Assembly: GCF_001297065.1 (NCBI RefSeq) | Contig: NZ_LHOX01000022.1 | Span: 108,514-172,513 of the forward strand | Reading direction: 5' to 3' | Length of the DNA: 64,000 nt | Origin: Enterococcus sp. RIT-PI-f | Lineage (GTDB): Bacteria > Bacillota > Bacilli > Lactobacillales > Enterococcaceae | Shown here: one piece after another, positions 8,565-17,658 of the stretch | How the letters are laid out: each line of letters starts with the position of its first letter | Position numbering within the stretch: position 1 is the first letter of the stretch | Notes under the pieces: generated by a model | The model's database searches: none | What the model was told of the DNA's origin: nothing | The model's input: only the letters and a program-made list of their open reading frames with translations | Made by a program: the position numbers and the translations under genes

Positions 8565-9431
8565 CTAGCTCCAGCGTCGTTTTTGCATCACTTGCAAAGT
8601 CAAAAAATTGAATATGACAATCAATGAGATCAGCAGAACTAAGCTAGAGAGTGTCAGGACATAACTATCAGAAATATTGCTTAAGATTGAAGGAATATCA
8701 AAATTTGCGAGTTTGGTTGACAATAGACTTTCAAACGAGGCTGATTTCGCGAAATAAGCAATCACTAGCGCCACAGTTCCTACTCCACCGATTGTCAAGG
8801 TGACTGCCCAAGTCTGCATGTAGGCCTGGATGATCAAGCAAACGAGCACCAGCAAAACCAGCAGCATCAAGACATTTGCCCCAGCGCCTGAAGGCAGCAA
8901 GGAAACCAAGTGACTCCAAAAATAGATCAATAATAATGCCGCCATCGTACCGATTGCTGCAATGATTTGACTTTCTGTCAGTGCAGAAATAAACATGCCC
9001 ACGGCGATATACACACACCCAATCAAAAAGAAGACCAAAATAGCCGTATAATCGATTTTCAGATGGGCATCTCCCTGCAGTTTGATGATCAAAGGACACA
9101 AACAAAAGACCAAGCAAGCCATCGCCAAGATACTGATCATTGCCAAATATTTCCCCACGACCACCGCATGCAATTTCAAAGGCGAAGTCAGCAATAGTTG
9201 GTCCGTTTTACTTTTTCTTTCTTCAGAAAAGGACCGCATCGTTAAGATCGGCACGGCTAAGATCATCATCAATAAACCTGAACTCAAGGCATAGGCAAAA
9301 AAGTTATAACCATAATTTAAATTGTATGTGACAAAATACACGCCAACAAAGCCAATCAGAAAGGCTAGAAAAAAACTACCAACCATATTTTGAAAATAGG
9401 CCCGGTATTCTCGTTTATAGATTGCGATCAT
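8565..9431 (-). CDS. ABC-2 type permease (GldF-like)
   Basis: 288 residues with about six membrane helices. The segment RSFSEERKSKTDQLLLTSPL after the second helix is the typical ABC-2 permease signature. It overlaps the ATPase stop by four bases (ATGA), so the two are translationally coupled. With the ATPase, GldG-like and DUF4340 proteins it forms a complete predicted transporter; direction and cargo are unknown. Confidence 0.85.
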   Translation of the reverse strand: MIAIYKREYRAYFQNMVGSFFLAFLIGFVGVYFVTYNLNYGYNFFAYALSSGLLMMILAVPILTMRSFSEERKSKTDQLLLTSPLKLHAVVVGKYLAMISILAMACLVFCLCPLIIKLQGDAHLKIDYTAILVFFLIGCVYIAVGMFISALTESQIIAAIGTMAALLLIYFWSHLVSLLPSGAGANVLMLLVLLVLVCLIIQAYMQTWAVTLTIGGVGTVALVIAYFAKSASFESLLSTKLANFDIPSILSNISDSYVLTLSSLVLLISLIVIFNFLTLQVMQKRRWS

Positions 9432-10411
9432 TGCACATCCTCCTTCACTTGTGCCGTTTCGACTGCATCTTGCGGCTGATTCATCAATTCTAAAAAGACA
9501 TCTTCCAGGCTATTGCTGACAGCATTCATCTGCAAAATAGCTAAGTCTGCTTGGGCAAATGCTTTGAACAAAGCCCGGCGGAAGTCGGCAGTATAGTCGC
9601 TTTCAATCGTTACGCGGCAAAAACCATCTTCTTCAAGCGCCAATTGATACCCGTCGATTGCAGGCATTGTTGCTAAGACAGCCGCGGTTTCTGCTTCAGT
9701 CCCTTCAATGATCAACTCTACTGTTTGGGCAGACGCCACCCGTGCCATCATTTGTGTCGTTGATTCACTAGCAATCAATTTGCCTTTCTGGATGATCAAA
9801 ATATGATCACACACTTCCTGGACTTCTGCTAAAATATGTGAGCTCAATATCACGGTATGCTCTTGCGCCAACGCACGAATCAATTGACGGATCTCAATGA
9901 TTTGCTGCGGATCTAGACCAACAGTTGGTTCGTCCAAAATAACGATTGCTGGCCACCCGACCAATGCTTGCGCCAAACCGACCCGTTGCCGATAGCCTTT
10001 TGACAGATTTCGAATCAAACGGTGACGCACCTCTTGCAGCTTGACGCGATCCAATAGTTCCTCTATATGTTTCTTCTGGATTTCTTTGGCGATCCGTTTG
10101 ATTTCCATCACAAAAGAAAGGTATTCTTCCACAGTCATTTCTGTGTATAGCGGTGGGATCTCTGGTAAATAGCCAATCCGTTTCTTTGTTTCTTCTGGTT
10201 CGAGCAGTACATCTTTTCCTTCCACTAAAACAGTGCCTGACGTAGCGCCGATATATCCTGTAATGATATTCATCGTCGTACTTTTCCCAGCACCATTCGC
10301 CCCTAATAACCCATAGACTTTCCCTTTTTCAATGGTAAAGTTCAGGTGATCTAAGGCGACATGGTTGCCGTATCTCTTGACCAGATCTTTGACTTCGATC
10401 AATTTGCTCAC
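9428..10411 (-). CDS. ABC transporter ATP-binding protein (GldA-like)
   Basis: 327 residues. Walker A GANGAGKST near residue 38, signature LSKGYRQRVGLAQAL near 137, Walker B AIVILDEPTVGLDPQQ near 160, and the switch His in SSH. The C-terminal extension of about 100 residues fits the CcmA/GldA subgroup that pairs with ABC-2 permeases. First gene of the four-gene operon ending at 6033. Confidence 0.9.
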   Translation of the reverse strand: MSKLIEVKDLVKRYGNHVALDHLNFTIEKGKVYGLLGANGAGKSTTMNIITGYIGATSGTVLVEGKDVLLEPEETKKRIGYLPEIPPLYTEMTVEEYLSFVMEIKRIAKEIQKKHIEELLDRVKLQEVRHRLIRNLSKGYRQRVGLAQALVGWPAIVILDEPTVGLDPQQIIEIRQLIRALAQEHTVILSSHILAEVQEVCDHILIIQKGKLIASESTTQMMARVASAQTVELIIEGTEAETAAVLATMPAIDGYQLALEEDGFCRVTIESDYTADFRRALFKAFAQADLAILQMNAVSNSLEDVFLELMNQPQDAVETAQVKEDVQ

Positions 10412-10548
10412 TCCGTTTCTATCAAAAAATACTCAGTTTATCGATACAAGAATAATGGCAGGTATGGAGATAAACGTTGTGATCTACAGTAACAAGCGAA
10501 GCTTAAATGAAGGTTAAAGCGCACTGGTCAGATGCATGCAGACACAAA

Positions 10549-10590
10549 CAAAAAACACCGTTAGATTGGTTATCTCTAACGGTGTTTTCT
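10549..10590 (-). terminator. glnRA terminator
   Basis: AAAACACCGTTAGA and TCTAACGGTGTTTT form a 14-bp stem 17 bases after the glnA stop. Confidence 0.9.
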
Positions 10591-10605
10591 ATCAATGCGT
10601 GGTGC

Positions 10606-11946
10606 TTAGTATAATTCTAGGTATTGCTCTCTTTCCCATTCTGAGACAGTTTGTCTGAATGAAGCCCACTCTAAACGTTTTGCTTCAACAAAGTTGGCAT
10701 AGATGTGTTTGCCTAAGGCATCGATCATCACTGGATCTTTGCGCAATTCTTTGATGGCGTTATGAATAGTAGATGGCAGATCATCGATTTGTGCTTCTGC
10801 ACGTTCTTCTTCGTTCATGATGTAGATATTGCGGTCAACAGCTGGTGGTGGTGTCAATTCGCGTTTGATCCCATCAAGACCAGCTTGCAGCAAGACAGCC
10901 ATCGCTAGGTATGGATTTGCCGATGGATCAACTGACCGTAATTCCAGACGTGTGGACAATCCCCGTGACTCAGGAACCCGAATCAATGGTGAACGATTAC
11001 GTCCTGACCATGCAACGTATACCGGTGCTTCATATCCTGGAACCAAACGTTTGTATGAATTGACCGTTGGGTTGCAGACAGCTGTATATGCCCGGGCATG
11101 TTCGATCAATCCTGCCAAGAAATGGTAGGCTGTTTCACTTAATTGCATTGGCCCTTCTTCATCAAAGAAGACATTTTCACTGTCTTTAAATAATGACATG
11201 TTGCAGTGCATCCCTGAACCGTTGATCCCAAACAATGGTTTTGGCATAAACGTCGCGTGTAGGCCGTGTTTGCGGGCAATGGTTTTGACAACCAATTTAA
11301 ATGTTTGGATGTTGTCGCAAGCTTCTACAGCATCAGCATATTTAAAGTCGATCTCATGTTGTCCTGGCGCTACTTCATGGTGAGAAGCTTCCACTTCAAA
11401 GCCCAAACTTTCTAATTCCAAGACGATATCGCGACGGCAGTTTTCACCTAAGTCCGTTGGGGCAAAATCGAAATAACCACCTTTATCATTTAGCTCAGTG
11501 GTGATTTCACCGTTGTCATCTAATTTGAATAAGAAAAACTCAGGTTCTGGTCCAAGGTTGAAAGAAGTGAATCCTAAAGATTGCATATCTGATAAAGCAC
11601 GTTTCAAATTACCACGAGGATCTCCTGCGAATGGTGTACCGTCTGGATTATAAATATCACAAATCAAACGGGCTACTTTTCCGTGTTCGCTTTCCCAAGG
11701 GAAAACCATCCAGGTAGACAAATCAGGATATAAGTACATATCACTTTCTTCGATCCGTACAAAGCCTTCAATGGAAGAGCCGTCAAACATCATTTTGTTT
11801 TCTAGCACTTTATCCAATTGGCTGACTGGTACTTCTACGTTCTTGTTGCTTCCTAAAATATCCGTGAACATCAAACGTAAGAAACGCACGTTTTCGTCTT
11901 TCACGATTTGTTTGATATCTTCAGCAGTTCTTTCAATTTTTGGCAT
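10606..11946 (-). CDS. glnA: Glutamine synthetase, type I
   Basis: ATP-dependent synthesis of glutamine from glutamate and ammonia; cytoplasmic dodecamer. 446 residues, matching the Firmicute GSI-alpha subtype that is regulated by feedback and by GlnR rather than by adenylylation. Visible signatures are FDGSSIEGF near residue 55, the ATP-binding [14 protein letters not shown] near 235, and NRSPLIRVP near 320. Fifty bases downstream of glnR, in one glnRA operon controlled by the GlnR box upstream of glnR. ATG is preceded by AAGGAAGGGA. Confidence 0.97.
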   Translation of the reverse strand: MPKIERTAEDIKQIVKDENVRFLRLMFTDILGSNKNVEVPVSQLDKVLENKMMFDGSSIEGFVRIEESDMYLYPDLSTWMVFPWESEHGKVARLICDIYNPDGTPFAGDPRGNLKRALSDMQSLGFTSFNLGPEPEFFLFKLDDNGEITTELNDKGGYFDFAPTDLGENCRRDIVLELESLGFEVEASHHEVAPGQHEIDFKYADAVEACDNIQTFKLVVKTIARKHGLHATFMPKPLFGINGSGMHCNMSLFKDSENVFFDEEGPMQLSETAYHFLAGLIEHARAYTAVCNPTVNSYKRLVPGYEAPVYVAWSGRNRSPLIRVPESRGLSTRLELRSVDPSANPYLAMAVLLQAGLDGIKRELTPPPAVDRNIYIMNEEERAEAQIDDLPSTIHNAIKELRKDPVMIDALGKHIYANFVEAKRLEWASFRQTVSEWEREQYLELY

Positions 11947-11996
11947 AGTATCCCTTCCTTTTTCCCATTCTTGAATTTAATTTTATCAACATTGAT

Positions 11997-12377
11997 CTAC
12001 ATACGTGGACCTTTTTGTTGGTAGGGCTGTTGCTGATGCAAACCACCTTGTGCCAGCAATTCATCATAGAAAATACGACGAACATCTTCATCCGTTAGTG
12101 GCGGCTTGTTTTTTGCTTCTTTTTCTTTGGCAACCTTCATTTCATACACACGCTTGATCCCAGCCATGTTCAATCCATCGGAAAGATAGTCTTTGATTTC
12201 CAATAAGGTATCAATGTCATTCAATGAATACATGCGGCGATTACCATCGCTGCGTTCTGGATGAATCAATTCTTGTTCTTCATAATAGCGAATCTGACGT
12301 GCGGTTAAATCAGTCAACTTCATGACCGTTCCGATTGGAAAGACAGACATCGACCGCCGCAATTCTTTTTCCCGCAT
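11997..12377 (-). CDS. glnR: MerR-family nitrogen repressor GlnR
   Basis: 126 residues. The N-terminal winged HTH has the MerR signature (LTARQIRYYEEQELIHPERS) near residues 23-42. A short C-terminal tail rich in Gln and Pro follows, which in GlnR homologues contacts feedback-inhibited glutamine synthetase. GlnR represses glnRA and other nitrogen genes when glutamine is plentiful. ATG 12377 follows GAGAGGAG. First gene of the glnRA operon; see the operator upstream. Confidence 0.95.
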   Translation of the reverse strand: MREKELRRSMSVFPIGTVMKLTDLTARQIRYYEEQELIHPERSDGNRRMYSLNDIDTLLEIKDYLSDGLNMAGIKRVYEMKVAKEKEAKNKPPLTDEDVRRIFYDELLAQGGLHQQQPYQQKGPRM

Positions 12378-12424
12378 AGCTTGGCTCCTCTCAGGTACAA
12401 ATGGTGTTGCTTTACTTCATGGAA

Positions 12425-12477
12425 ACTATACCAATTCTAAAAACGTCTGTCAACCCCTCATGTTAGAAAAAGTGACA
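12425..12477 (-). promoter_or_regulatory. glnRA promoter and GlnR operator
   Basis: The minus-strand promoter is TTGACA (12448-12453), a 17-bp spacer, and TATAGT (12425-12430). Upstream, TGTTAGAAAAAGTGACA (12461-12477) matches the established GlnR/TnrA consensus TGTNA-N7-TNACA at every fixed position. This predicts autorepression of glnRA. Confidence 0.9.
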
Positions 12478-12521
12478 TATAAATAAATGTTTTTTTCTGA
12501 ATATTCAATTAAAGCCTTTTC

Positions 12522-12607
12522 ATCGACGATTTATCCGTATGAACCTGCTATTTTCCCCACCCTATCATGATACCTTCCCCCCCTAAACGGATAAAGCTGA
12601 GGTCGAT
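12522..12607. repeat. Nested inverted repeat with C/G-rich loop, unexplained
   Basis: Outer arms ATCGAC (12522-12527) and GTCGAT (12602-12607) and inner arms TTTATCCGT (12530-12538) and ACGGATAAA (12587-12595) pair exactly, with a small 2/6-base internal loop. The 48-base loop includes CCCCACCC, a TATCATGATA palindrome and CCCCCCC. It lies between the hflX terminator and the glnRA promoter and is not explained by either. Confidence 0.55.
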
Positions 12608-12640
12608 TGGCATCCTCTCGAGGGAAATTTGTTGAAGAAC

Positions 12641-12671
12641 AGCAAAAAGCTGTGCATGCCATGCACAGCTT
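12641..12671 (-). terminator. Terminator of the GDPD-miaA-hflX operon
   Basis: AGCTGTGCATG / CATGCACAGCT stem followed by a T run on the minus strand. Confidence 0.85.
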
Positions 12672-12685
12672 CGTCTCATTTGCTA

Positions 12686-13927
12686 TCATTCGTCTTCTTC
12701 TTCCATTCGACGGATCGGTGAAGAATCCGCCAACGCAAAACCTTTGATATGGTAGGTTTGTGTTTCTTCGTCAAAGGTATTTGTCAATACCAGCGATTCT
12801 CTTTTGAGCCGATTCAATTCTTTGCCTTCATCTGCCGCCAAGATCAAATGATAGGGTTGCAATAGTTGCATCAATTCCCGTTTGATTGCCTGACTCAAGC
12901 GTTCCTTGCCTTTGGTGCTTTTGGCAGAAATCAAGACATGGGGAAATAGGGTTGGCACAAATTGATCTTCATCGATTTGATCCGCTTTGTTGTAAACAGT
13001 CAAAATCGGCATACTGGTAAGATCCAGCTCCTCCATCAGACGCAGCACAGTTTGTTCTTGCTGGATCCGTTCTGGCGAACTGGCATCAACGACGTGCAGC
13101 AACATGTCCATATTGCGGCTTTCTTCTAGCGTCGAATGGAACGCATCGATCAATTGTGTCGGCAAGTCTTGGATAAACCCAACGGTATCCGTCATGGTCA
13201 CTTCCAAGCCCTCTGGCAGCCGCCAGCGCTTGGTCAATGGATCTAACGTGGCGAATAGCTGGTCTTGCTCATAGGTAGCCGCACTGGTCAGCATATTTAA
13301 GATCGTTGATTTGCCCGCATTGGTGTAGCCAATCAAACCGATTTGAAAAATCTGGCTGTCTTTCCGCTTTTGTCTCGTACGATCACGATGTGCCGCCACT
13401 TCTTTCAAATCTCGTTTGATATTGGTGATTCGATTACGGATGTGCCGTCGATCTGTTTCCAACTTGGTTTCACCAGGTCCACGGGTCCCGATCCCTCCGC
13501 CTAAACGTGACATATTCTTCCCTTGACCGATCAATCGAGGCAAAAGATAATTCAATTGCGCCAACTCGACCTGCATTTTCCCTTCACTGGAACGCGCCCG
13601 CATCGCAAAAATATCTAAAATCAACTGGACACGATCAATGACCGGGATCTCTAGCACTTCACCTAAAATTTGGCTTTGACGAGGGGTCAGCTCATGGTTA
13701 AAAATGACCAGGTCTGCTTCGTGGGCTTCTGCCAATTGTTGTAATTCAGTCACTTTGCCTTTACCGATAACCGTTTGACGATCCGGTTGCGGCCGCTTTT
13801 GGACCATTGAAAAGACGACTTCCCCATTAGCCGTTTTGGTCAGATTCTTCAATTCTTTCATTGAGGACTCAAATTGTTGATAGTTTTTTTCGGTTTCTAC
13901 ACCGACTAAAATCACGCGTTCACTCAT
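12686..13927 (-). CDS. hflX: Ribosome-associated GTPase HflX
   Basis: 413 residues. An N-terminal HflX domain with the Gly-rich stretch RLGGGIGTRGPGETKLE near residue 140 is followed by a GTPase domain: G1 GYTNAGKST near residue 200, DTVGF, and NKAD. HflX splits stalled 70S ribosomes under stress. I chose ATG 13927, which overlaps the miaA stop as ATGA with GGAGGAG close upstream; an in-frame ATG six codons earlier is less likely. Third gene of the GDPD-miaA-hflX unit, which precedes glnRA as in many Firmicutes. Confidence 0.93.
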   Translation of the reverse strand: MSERVILVGVETEKNYQQFESSMKELKNLTKTANGEVVFSMVQKRPQPDRQTVIGKGKVTELQQLAEAHEADLVIFNHELTPRQSQILGEVLEIPVIDRVQLILDIFAMRARSSEGKMQVELAQLNYLLPRLIGQGKNMSRLGGGIGTRGPGETKLETDRRHIRNRITNIKRDLKEVAAHRDRTRQKRKDSQIFQIGLIGYTNAGKSTILNMLTSAATYEQDQLFATLDPLTKRWRLPEGLEVTMTDTVGFIQDLPTQLIDAFHSTLEESRNMDMLLHVVDASSPERIQQEQTVLRLMEELDLTSMPILTVYNKADQIDEDQFVPTLFPHVLISAKSTKGKERLSQAIKRELMQLLQPYHLILAADEGKELNRLKRESLVLTNTFDEETQTYHIKGFALADSSPIRRMEEEDE

Positions 13928-14844
13928 TTCTTCTCCTCCAACCATTGATCGATTTCTAACATGATTTGTTTTTGCCTATCGGGCGCTTGAACGAGATCGA
14001 CCCACCGCGGTGTCATCCGATTCGAAAACCAAGTCAGCTGGCGTTTGGCATAGCGTCGAGAGTTTTGTTTGATTTGTTCAACGGCATCAGTTAACGACTG
14101 ATAGCCTTCGATATAAGGCAAAAATTCTTTATAGCCGATCCCTCTGGCAGCTTGTGCCTCTGGGTAGCGCAGCACCTGTTGTGCTTCCTTGAGCAGTCCT
14201 AATGCCATCATTTGATCCACTCGTTGATTGATCCGTTGGTATAACAAGTCGCGATCAGTGGTCAGACCCAGCATAAAATAGTCGTACAGTGCTTTAGGTG
14301 TCTCTTGCGGTGCAGTGATACTTCTGCCGGTTGTTTCAAAAACTTCTAACGCCCGAATGACCTTACGTACATTGTTATAGTGGATTTTTTCAGCGGCGGC
14401 CGGATCGATCTTTTGCAATTTCTGCCACATCGCTTCCTTGCCTAGCTGCTCTGCTAACGCTTGGTAATGCAGACGAACTTGACTGTCGCCTTCTTCGGCA
14501 GCACCCAGCTGATAATCATACAGCAACGCCTGAATATACAAACCAGTCCCACCTACCACGATTGGCAGGTGGCCTCGGTCGCTGATCTCAGCAATTTTCT
14601 TGCGGGCCATTTCTTGAAACATCGCCACAGAATAATTTTCGGTCATGTCACGGATATCGATCAAATGATGCGGGGCTTGTGCCAATTCTTCTGTGGTGGC
14701 TTTGGCGGTCCCTATATCCAAATGGCGATAGATCTGCATGGAATCACCACTGATGATTTCTCCTTGATATTGCTTGGCTAACGCAAGACTGAGGGCTGTT
14801 TTGCCAACTGCAGTAGGACCAACGATCACTAGCACTTTGTTCAT
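13924..14844 (-). CDS. miaA: tRNA dimethylallyltransferase
   Basis: Adds a dimethylallyl group to N6 of A37 in tRNAs reading UNN codons. 306 residues with P-loop GPTAVGKT at residues 8-15, GDSMQIYRHLDIGTAK near 34-50, and the tRNA-binding segment ARGIGYKEF near 244. It overlaps the upstream GDPD stop and the downstream hflX start, both as ATGA, so all three are coupled. Confidence 0.95.
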   Translation of the reverse strand: MNKVLVIVGPTAVGKTALSLALAKQYQGEIISGDSMQIYRHLDIGTAKATTEELAQAPHHLIDIRDMTENYSVAMFQEMARKKIAEISDRGHLPIVVGGTGLYIQALLYDYQLGAAEEGDSQVRLHYQALAEQLGKEAMWQKLQKIDPAAAEKIHYNNVRKVIRALEVFETTGRSITAPQETPKALYDYFMLGLTTDRDLLYQRINQRVDQMMALGLLKEAQQVLRYPEAQAARGIGYKEFLPYIEGYQSLTDAVEQIKQNSRRYAKRQLTWFSNRMTPRWVDLVQAPDRQKQIMLEIDQWLEEKK

Positions 14845-15587
14845 TTGCTTTGTTCCTCGCGAAATGCTTGCACGACACTTCGGGCTCTTTCTGGAAAGTC
14901 AGTAATGATCCCCGTCACGCCTAAGCGCAAACACATGCGCATCAACGGCTCTTCATTGATTGTCCATGGACGCAGGGAGATGGGAAATGCTGCAGCTGTT
15001 TCAGGATTGGCTTCGATCCAACCATACGCAGGATGCAGCCCTTCGATATACGGTCTGCGCAACGCGAGTGCGGGTTTATCAGCAGCTTTGCCCATAATAA
15101 AATTCAGTTTCGCTTCTGGATCGATGGCATGGATGCGATCCAAAGAATCTATGTTGAATGAACAGTACCAATGCGTAAATGGCCACGACTGACTGTTCAA
15201 TAATGCCGCCGTTTTTTCTTCGATGCCTGGATACGTGTAATGATCCGTTTTCAACTCAACGGTCAGGATCCCTCGATAGTTTTTTGCTGCCAAAAGATCT
15301 AGGACCTCTTTAAGGGTGGGGATCTTGGCTGCTTTGAATTCATCAGAAAACCAGCTGCCAGCATTCAATTCCTTCAGTTGCGCCACCGTCAAATCACAGA
15401 TGCGGCCTTTGCCATTCGTTGTGCGATCCACGGTTTCATCATGCATGACGATCAGTTGTTCATCTTTTGACAGATGGACATCTAATTCAATGATATCCGC
15501 TTTGACACGGACAGCTTCGGCGAAAGCTGGCAAGGTGTTTTCCGGACGATTGCCGCTGCTTCCTCGATGCGCCACGATTTGTACCAT
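14841..15587 (-). CDS. Glycerophosphodiester phosphodiesterase
   Basis: 248 residues, single cytoplasmic GDPD domain without signal peptide. Catalytic motifs: HRGSSGNRPENTLPAF at residues 7-22 and ELDVHLSKD near 37-45 with HD at about 51-52. It hydrolyses glycerophosphodiesters to glycerol-3-phosphate and an alcohol in phospholipid turnover. Its length and lack of an export signal fit the UgpQ-like group. First gene of the operon with miaA and hflX. Confidence 0.9.
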   Translation of the reverse strand: MVQIVAHRGSSGNRPENTLPAFAEAVRVKADIIELDVHLSKDEQLIVMHDETVDRTTNGKGRICDLTVAQLKELNAGSWFSDEFKAAKIPTLKEVLDLLAAKNYRGILTVELKTDHYTYPGIEEKTAALLNSQSWPFTHWYCSFNIDSLDRIHAIDPEAKLNFIMGKAADKPALALRRPYIEGLHPAYGWIEANPETAAAFPISLRPWTINEEPLMRMCLRLGVTGIITDFPERARSVVQAFREEQSK

Positions 15588-15673
15588 AAACGTTTCACTC
15601 CATTCTTTGTTTCTATTCTAACACGTCACACGCCAGAACCAAATATCCGCTTGTTCTATCTCGTACCCAATCA

Positions 15674-15710
15674 AAGACCCTAATGCCATTTTTACCGACA
15701 TTAGGGTCTT
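15674..15710 (-). terminator. Hairpin between the 172-residue protein gene and the GDPD operon
   Basis: AAGACCCTAATG and CATTAGGGTCTT form a perfect 12-bp stem but the following T run is short on either strand. A smaller palindrome (15738-15751, CGCTTCATGAAGCG) lies nearer the upstream gene. Confidence 0.55.
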
Positions 15711-15757
15711 CCAGCGTTTTTTTTGAAAGAAAACTGACGCGCTTCATGAAGCGTTGA

Positions 15758-16276
15758 TCAAAGACTTTTTGAAAAATAAGTCAACGGTTCATTGGTAAGA
15801 TTCTTGATTTGACTTTTGCGTTCATTGACCATTTCCACTAATGTGTCTAAGAAATTCTCCATGATCACTCGTCCACCCTTATAGGTATACCCGCCAATTT
15901 TCACCGTTTCATCTGGCGACAAGATCACACGACGGGTGCCAATTTTTTTGAAAAATTCTTCCAAAAAATAATTGGGCAGATAAAAACTATTTTGTGCAGC
16001 AAATGATTGCAGATACGCAAAATCATCAATCGTGATATAGCAATCGTCGAATGCATCGAAACTCACATACGCATCCATCAAAATCACCCGCTTTTGTAAA
16101 ATTTCGCTGATTTTTTGATTGAGCAAAACCAATGTTTCGATTTCTTTGACTTTATGTTCCAGCAAACGCCGTTTTTTTTCTTTGCGTTCCTCATAACGTA
16201 TTCTCAAATTAAAAATGATGGTGACTAAAATAGCACCTACGATGACACCAATAAATCCTGATATTGCTACTGCCAT
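15758..16276 (-). CDS. Membrane-anchored protein of unknown function
   Basis: 172 residues. One N-terminal membrane helix (AISGFIGVIVGAILVTIIF) is followed by a basic, Glu-rich helical stretch (RYEERKEKKRRLLEHKVKEIETL), which may be a short coiled coil. The rest is a mixed alpha/beta domain with a Phe/Tyr-rich segment and no motif I recognise. It is divergent from clpP, separated by 177 bases. No function is proposed. Confidence 0.7.
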   Translation of the reverse strand: MAVAISGFIGVIVGAILVTIIFNLRIRYEERKEKKRRLLEHKVKEIETLVLLNQKISEILQKRVILMDAYVSFDAFDDCYITIDDFAYLQSFAAQNSFYLPNYFLEEFFKKIGTRRVILSPDETVKIGGYTYKGGRVIMENFLDTLVEMVNERKSQIKNLTNEPLTYFSKSL

Positions 16277-16355
16277 TCTATTCGACCCTTCCTTTACCGC
16301 TTTCGTTTATTGTATCATAATTAAAAGAACCACAAAAAAGATAACGAACTTTTTA

Positions 16356-16385
16356 TTTGACCTTTATTGACCTAATGGGTATACT
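16356..16385 (+). promoter_or_regulatory. clpP promoter with CtsR operator
   Basis: TTTGACC-TTT-ATTGACC (16356-16372) is the reverse complement of GGTCAAT-AAA-GGTCAAA, one mismatch from the CtsR heptad repeat. It overlaps -35 TTGACC (16357-16362), which is 17 bp from -10 TATACT (16380-16385). CtsR represses clp genes until heat or protein stress. A further extended -10 (TGCTAAACT, 16412-16420) may be a second promoter. Confidence 0.85.
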
Positions 16386-16453
16386 ATCTCTTAGATATTG
16401 CGAAAACTTTATGCTAAACTATATCTATATCGATTTTTAGGAGGACGACGAAC

Positions 16454-17044
16454 ATGAATTTAATTCCTACAGTCATTGAACAATCATCTCGTGGTGAAAG
16501 AGCGTACGACATCTACTCTCGTCTATTGAAAGACCGCATCATTATGCTGAGCGGCCAAGTCACAGACGATTTAGCAAACTCGATCATTGCCCAATTACTT
16601 TTCTTAGATGCACAAGACTCTGAGAAAGATATCTACTTGTATATCAACTCTCCTGGCGGCAGCGTAACTGCTGGCTTGGCGATCTTTGATACCATGAACT
16701 TCATCAAAGCGGATGTGCAAACGATCGTCATGGGGATGGCTGCGTCAATGGGTTCATTCTTATTGACAGCCGGTGAAAAAGGCAAACGGTTTGCCTTGCC
16801 AAATGCAGAAATCATGATTCACCAACCATTAGGTGGCGCGCAAGGTCAAGCAACTGAAATTGAGATTGCAGCGAAACACATCTTATTGACCCGTGAACGC
16901 TTGAATAAAATCTTGTCTGAACGTACAGGTCAACCAATTGAAGTCATCGAAAAAGATACCGACCGCGATAACTTCATGACTGCACAAGAAGCCAAAGATT
17001 ACGGTTTGATCGACGAGATCATGGAATCAAATAAATTAAAATAA
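16454..17044 (+). CDS. clpP: ATP-dependent Clp protease proteolytic subunit
   Basis: 196 residues, standard length. The catalytic triad is in place: Ser98 (MAASMGS), His123 (MIHQP) and Asp172 (DRDNF). ClpP forms a double heptamer that degrades substrates unfolded by ClpX, ClpC or ClpE. ATG 16454 is preceded by TAGGAGGACGACG. Monocistronic, with a promoter carrying a CtsR box and a terminator directly after it. Confidence 0.97.
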   Translation: MNLIPTVIEQSSRGERAYDIYSRLLKDRIIMLSGQVTDDLANSIIAQLLFLDAQDSEKDIYLYINSPGGSVTAGLAIFDTMNFIKADVQTIVMGMAASMGSFLLTAGEKGKRFALPNAEIMIHQPLGGAQGQATEIEIAAKHILLTRERLNKILSERTGQPIEVIEKDTDRDNFMTAQEAKDYGLIDEIMESNKLK

Positions 17045-17080
17045 GCTGAAACGGTCTGCTGTTTTGACCCTATCTTATTG

Positions 17081-17116
17081 GCTGTTGCCCTCTATAAGGT
17101 GCAACAGCTTTTTTTA
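17081..17116 (+). terminator. clpP terminator
   Basis: GCTGTTGC / GCAACAGC stem followed by TTTTTTT. Confidence 0.9.
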
Positions 17117-17135
17117 TGCAACCATGACTTTCTCA

Positions 17136-17190
17136 TTGACAGATGAGTGAATCAGGTATATATTAACCATCGAACAGTTAGATATCTAAC
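17136..17190 (+). promoter_or_regulatory. mepR-like promoter and operator
   Basis: TTGACA (17136-17141), 17-bp spacer, TATATT (17159-17164), then the 14-bp perfect palindrome GTTAGATATCTAAC (17177-17190) at the expected transcription start. The GTTAGAT half matches the sites described for the MarR-type repressor MepR. Confidence 0.85.
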
Positions 17191-17213
17191 AGAAAACAGT
17201 TGGAGGGATTTGG

Positions 17214-17633
17214 ATGGTCAAACTTGAAGTGTCACATTTGATGCGTTCCATTATGATCAAGTCACAATGGGCGATGGAAGCAAAGTTCAAAGAATTAGAT
17301 ATCACGCAGCAACAAGCGCGGGCTATTTCTTATATTATCGATCATGAGTCCCATGGGTTGATCCAAAAAGAGATGGCCGATGCTTTCCAAAGAAGAAGTG
17401 CGAGTATCACGAGTCTATTACAGGGGTTGGAAAGCCGAGGCTATATCGAACGGCGAATCCCTAAGGAAAATGAACGCCAAAAAATGATCTATTCATTGCC
17501 TAAAGGACGTGCGATCGTTGCAGAAATCAATCAAGCCTTTATCGATAGTGAAAAAGATTTGCTTGCCGCGCTAACAGCGGATGAACAAGCACAATTGATC
17601 CGTTTACTAACCAAGATCGATCATGCCATTTAA
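17214..17633 (+). CDS. mepR: MarR family repressor, MepR-like
   Basis: 139 residues, a winged-helix MarR protein. The recognition region is KEMADAFQRRSASITSLLQ near residues 54-72, followed by the wing YIERRIPKENERQKM. The length equals that of staphylococcal MepR, and the next gene encodes a MepA-like MATE exporter. It should repress both its own gene and the exporter, being released by toxic cations or other ligands. The symbol is by analogy; orthology was not tested. Confidence 0.75.
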   Translation: MVKLEVSHLMRSIMIKSQWAMEAKFKELDITQQQARAISYIIDHESHGLIQKEMADAFQRRSASITSLLQGLESRGYIERRIPKENERQKMIYSLPKGRAIVAEINQAFIDSEKDLLAALTADEQAQLIRLLTKIDHAI

Positions 17634-17658
17634 AGGGAGTTTCTTCCCTTATCGCTCA

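Noticed and set aside
12555..12587. Stable G-quadruplex on the minus strand
   Set aside because: G-runs of unequal length with a 14-base central gap; possible but not convincing by itself, so reported only within the inverted-repeat finding.
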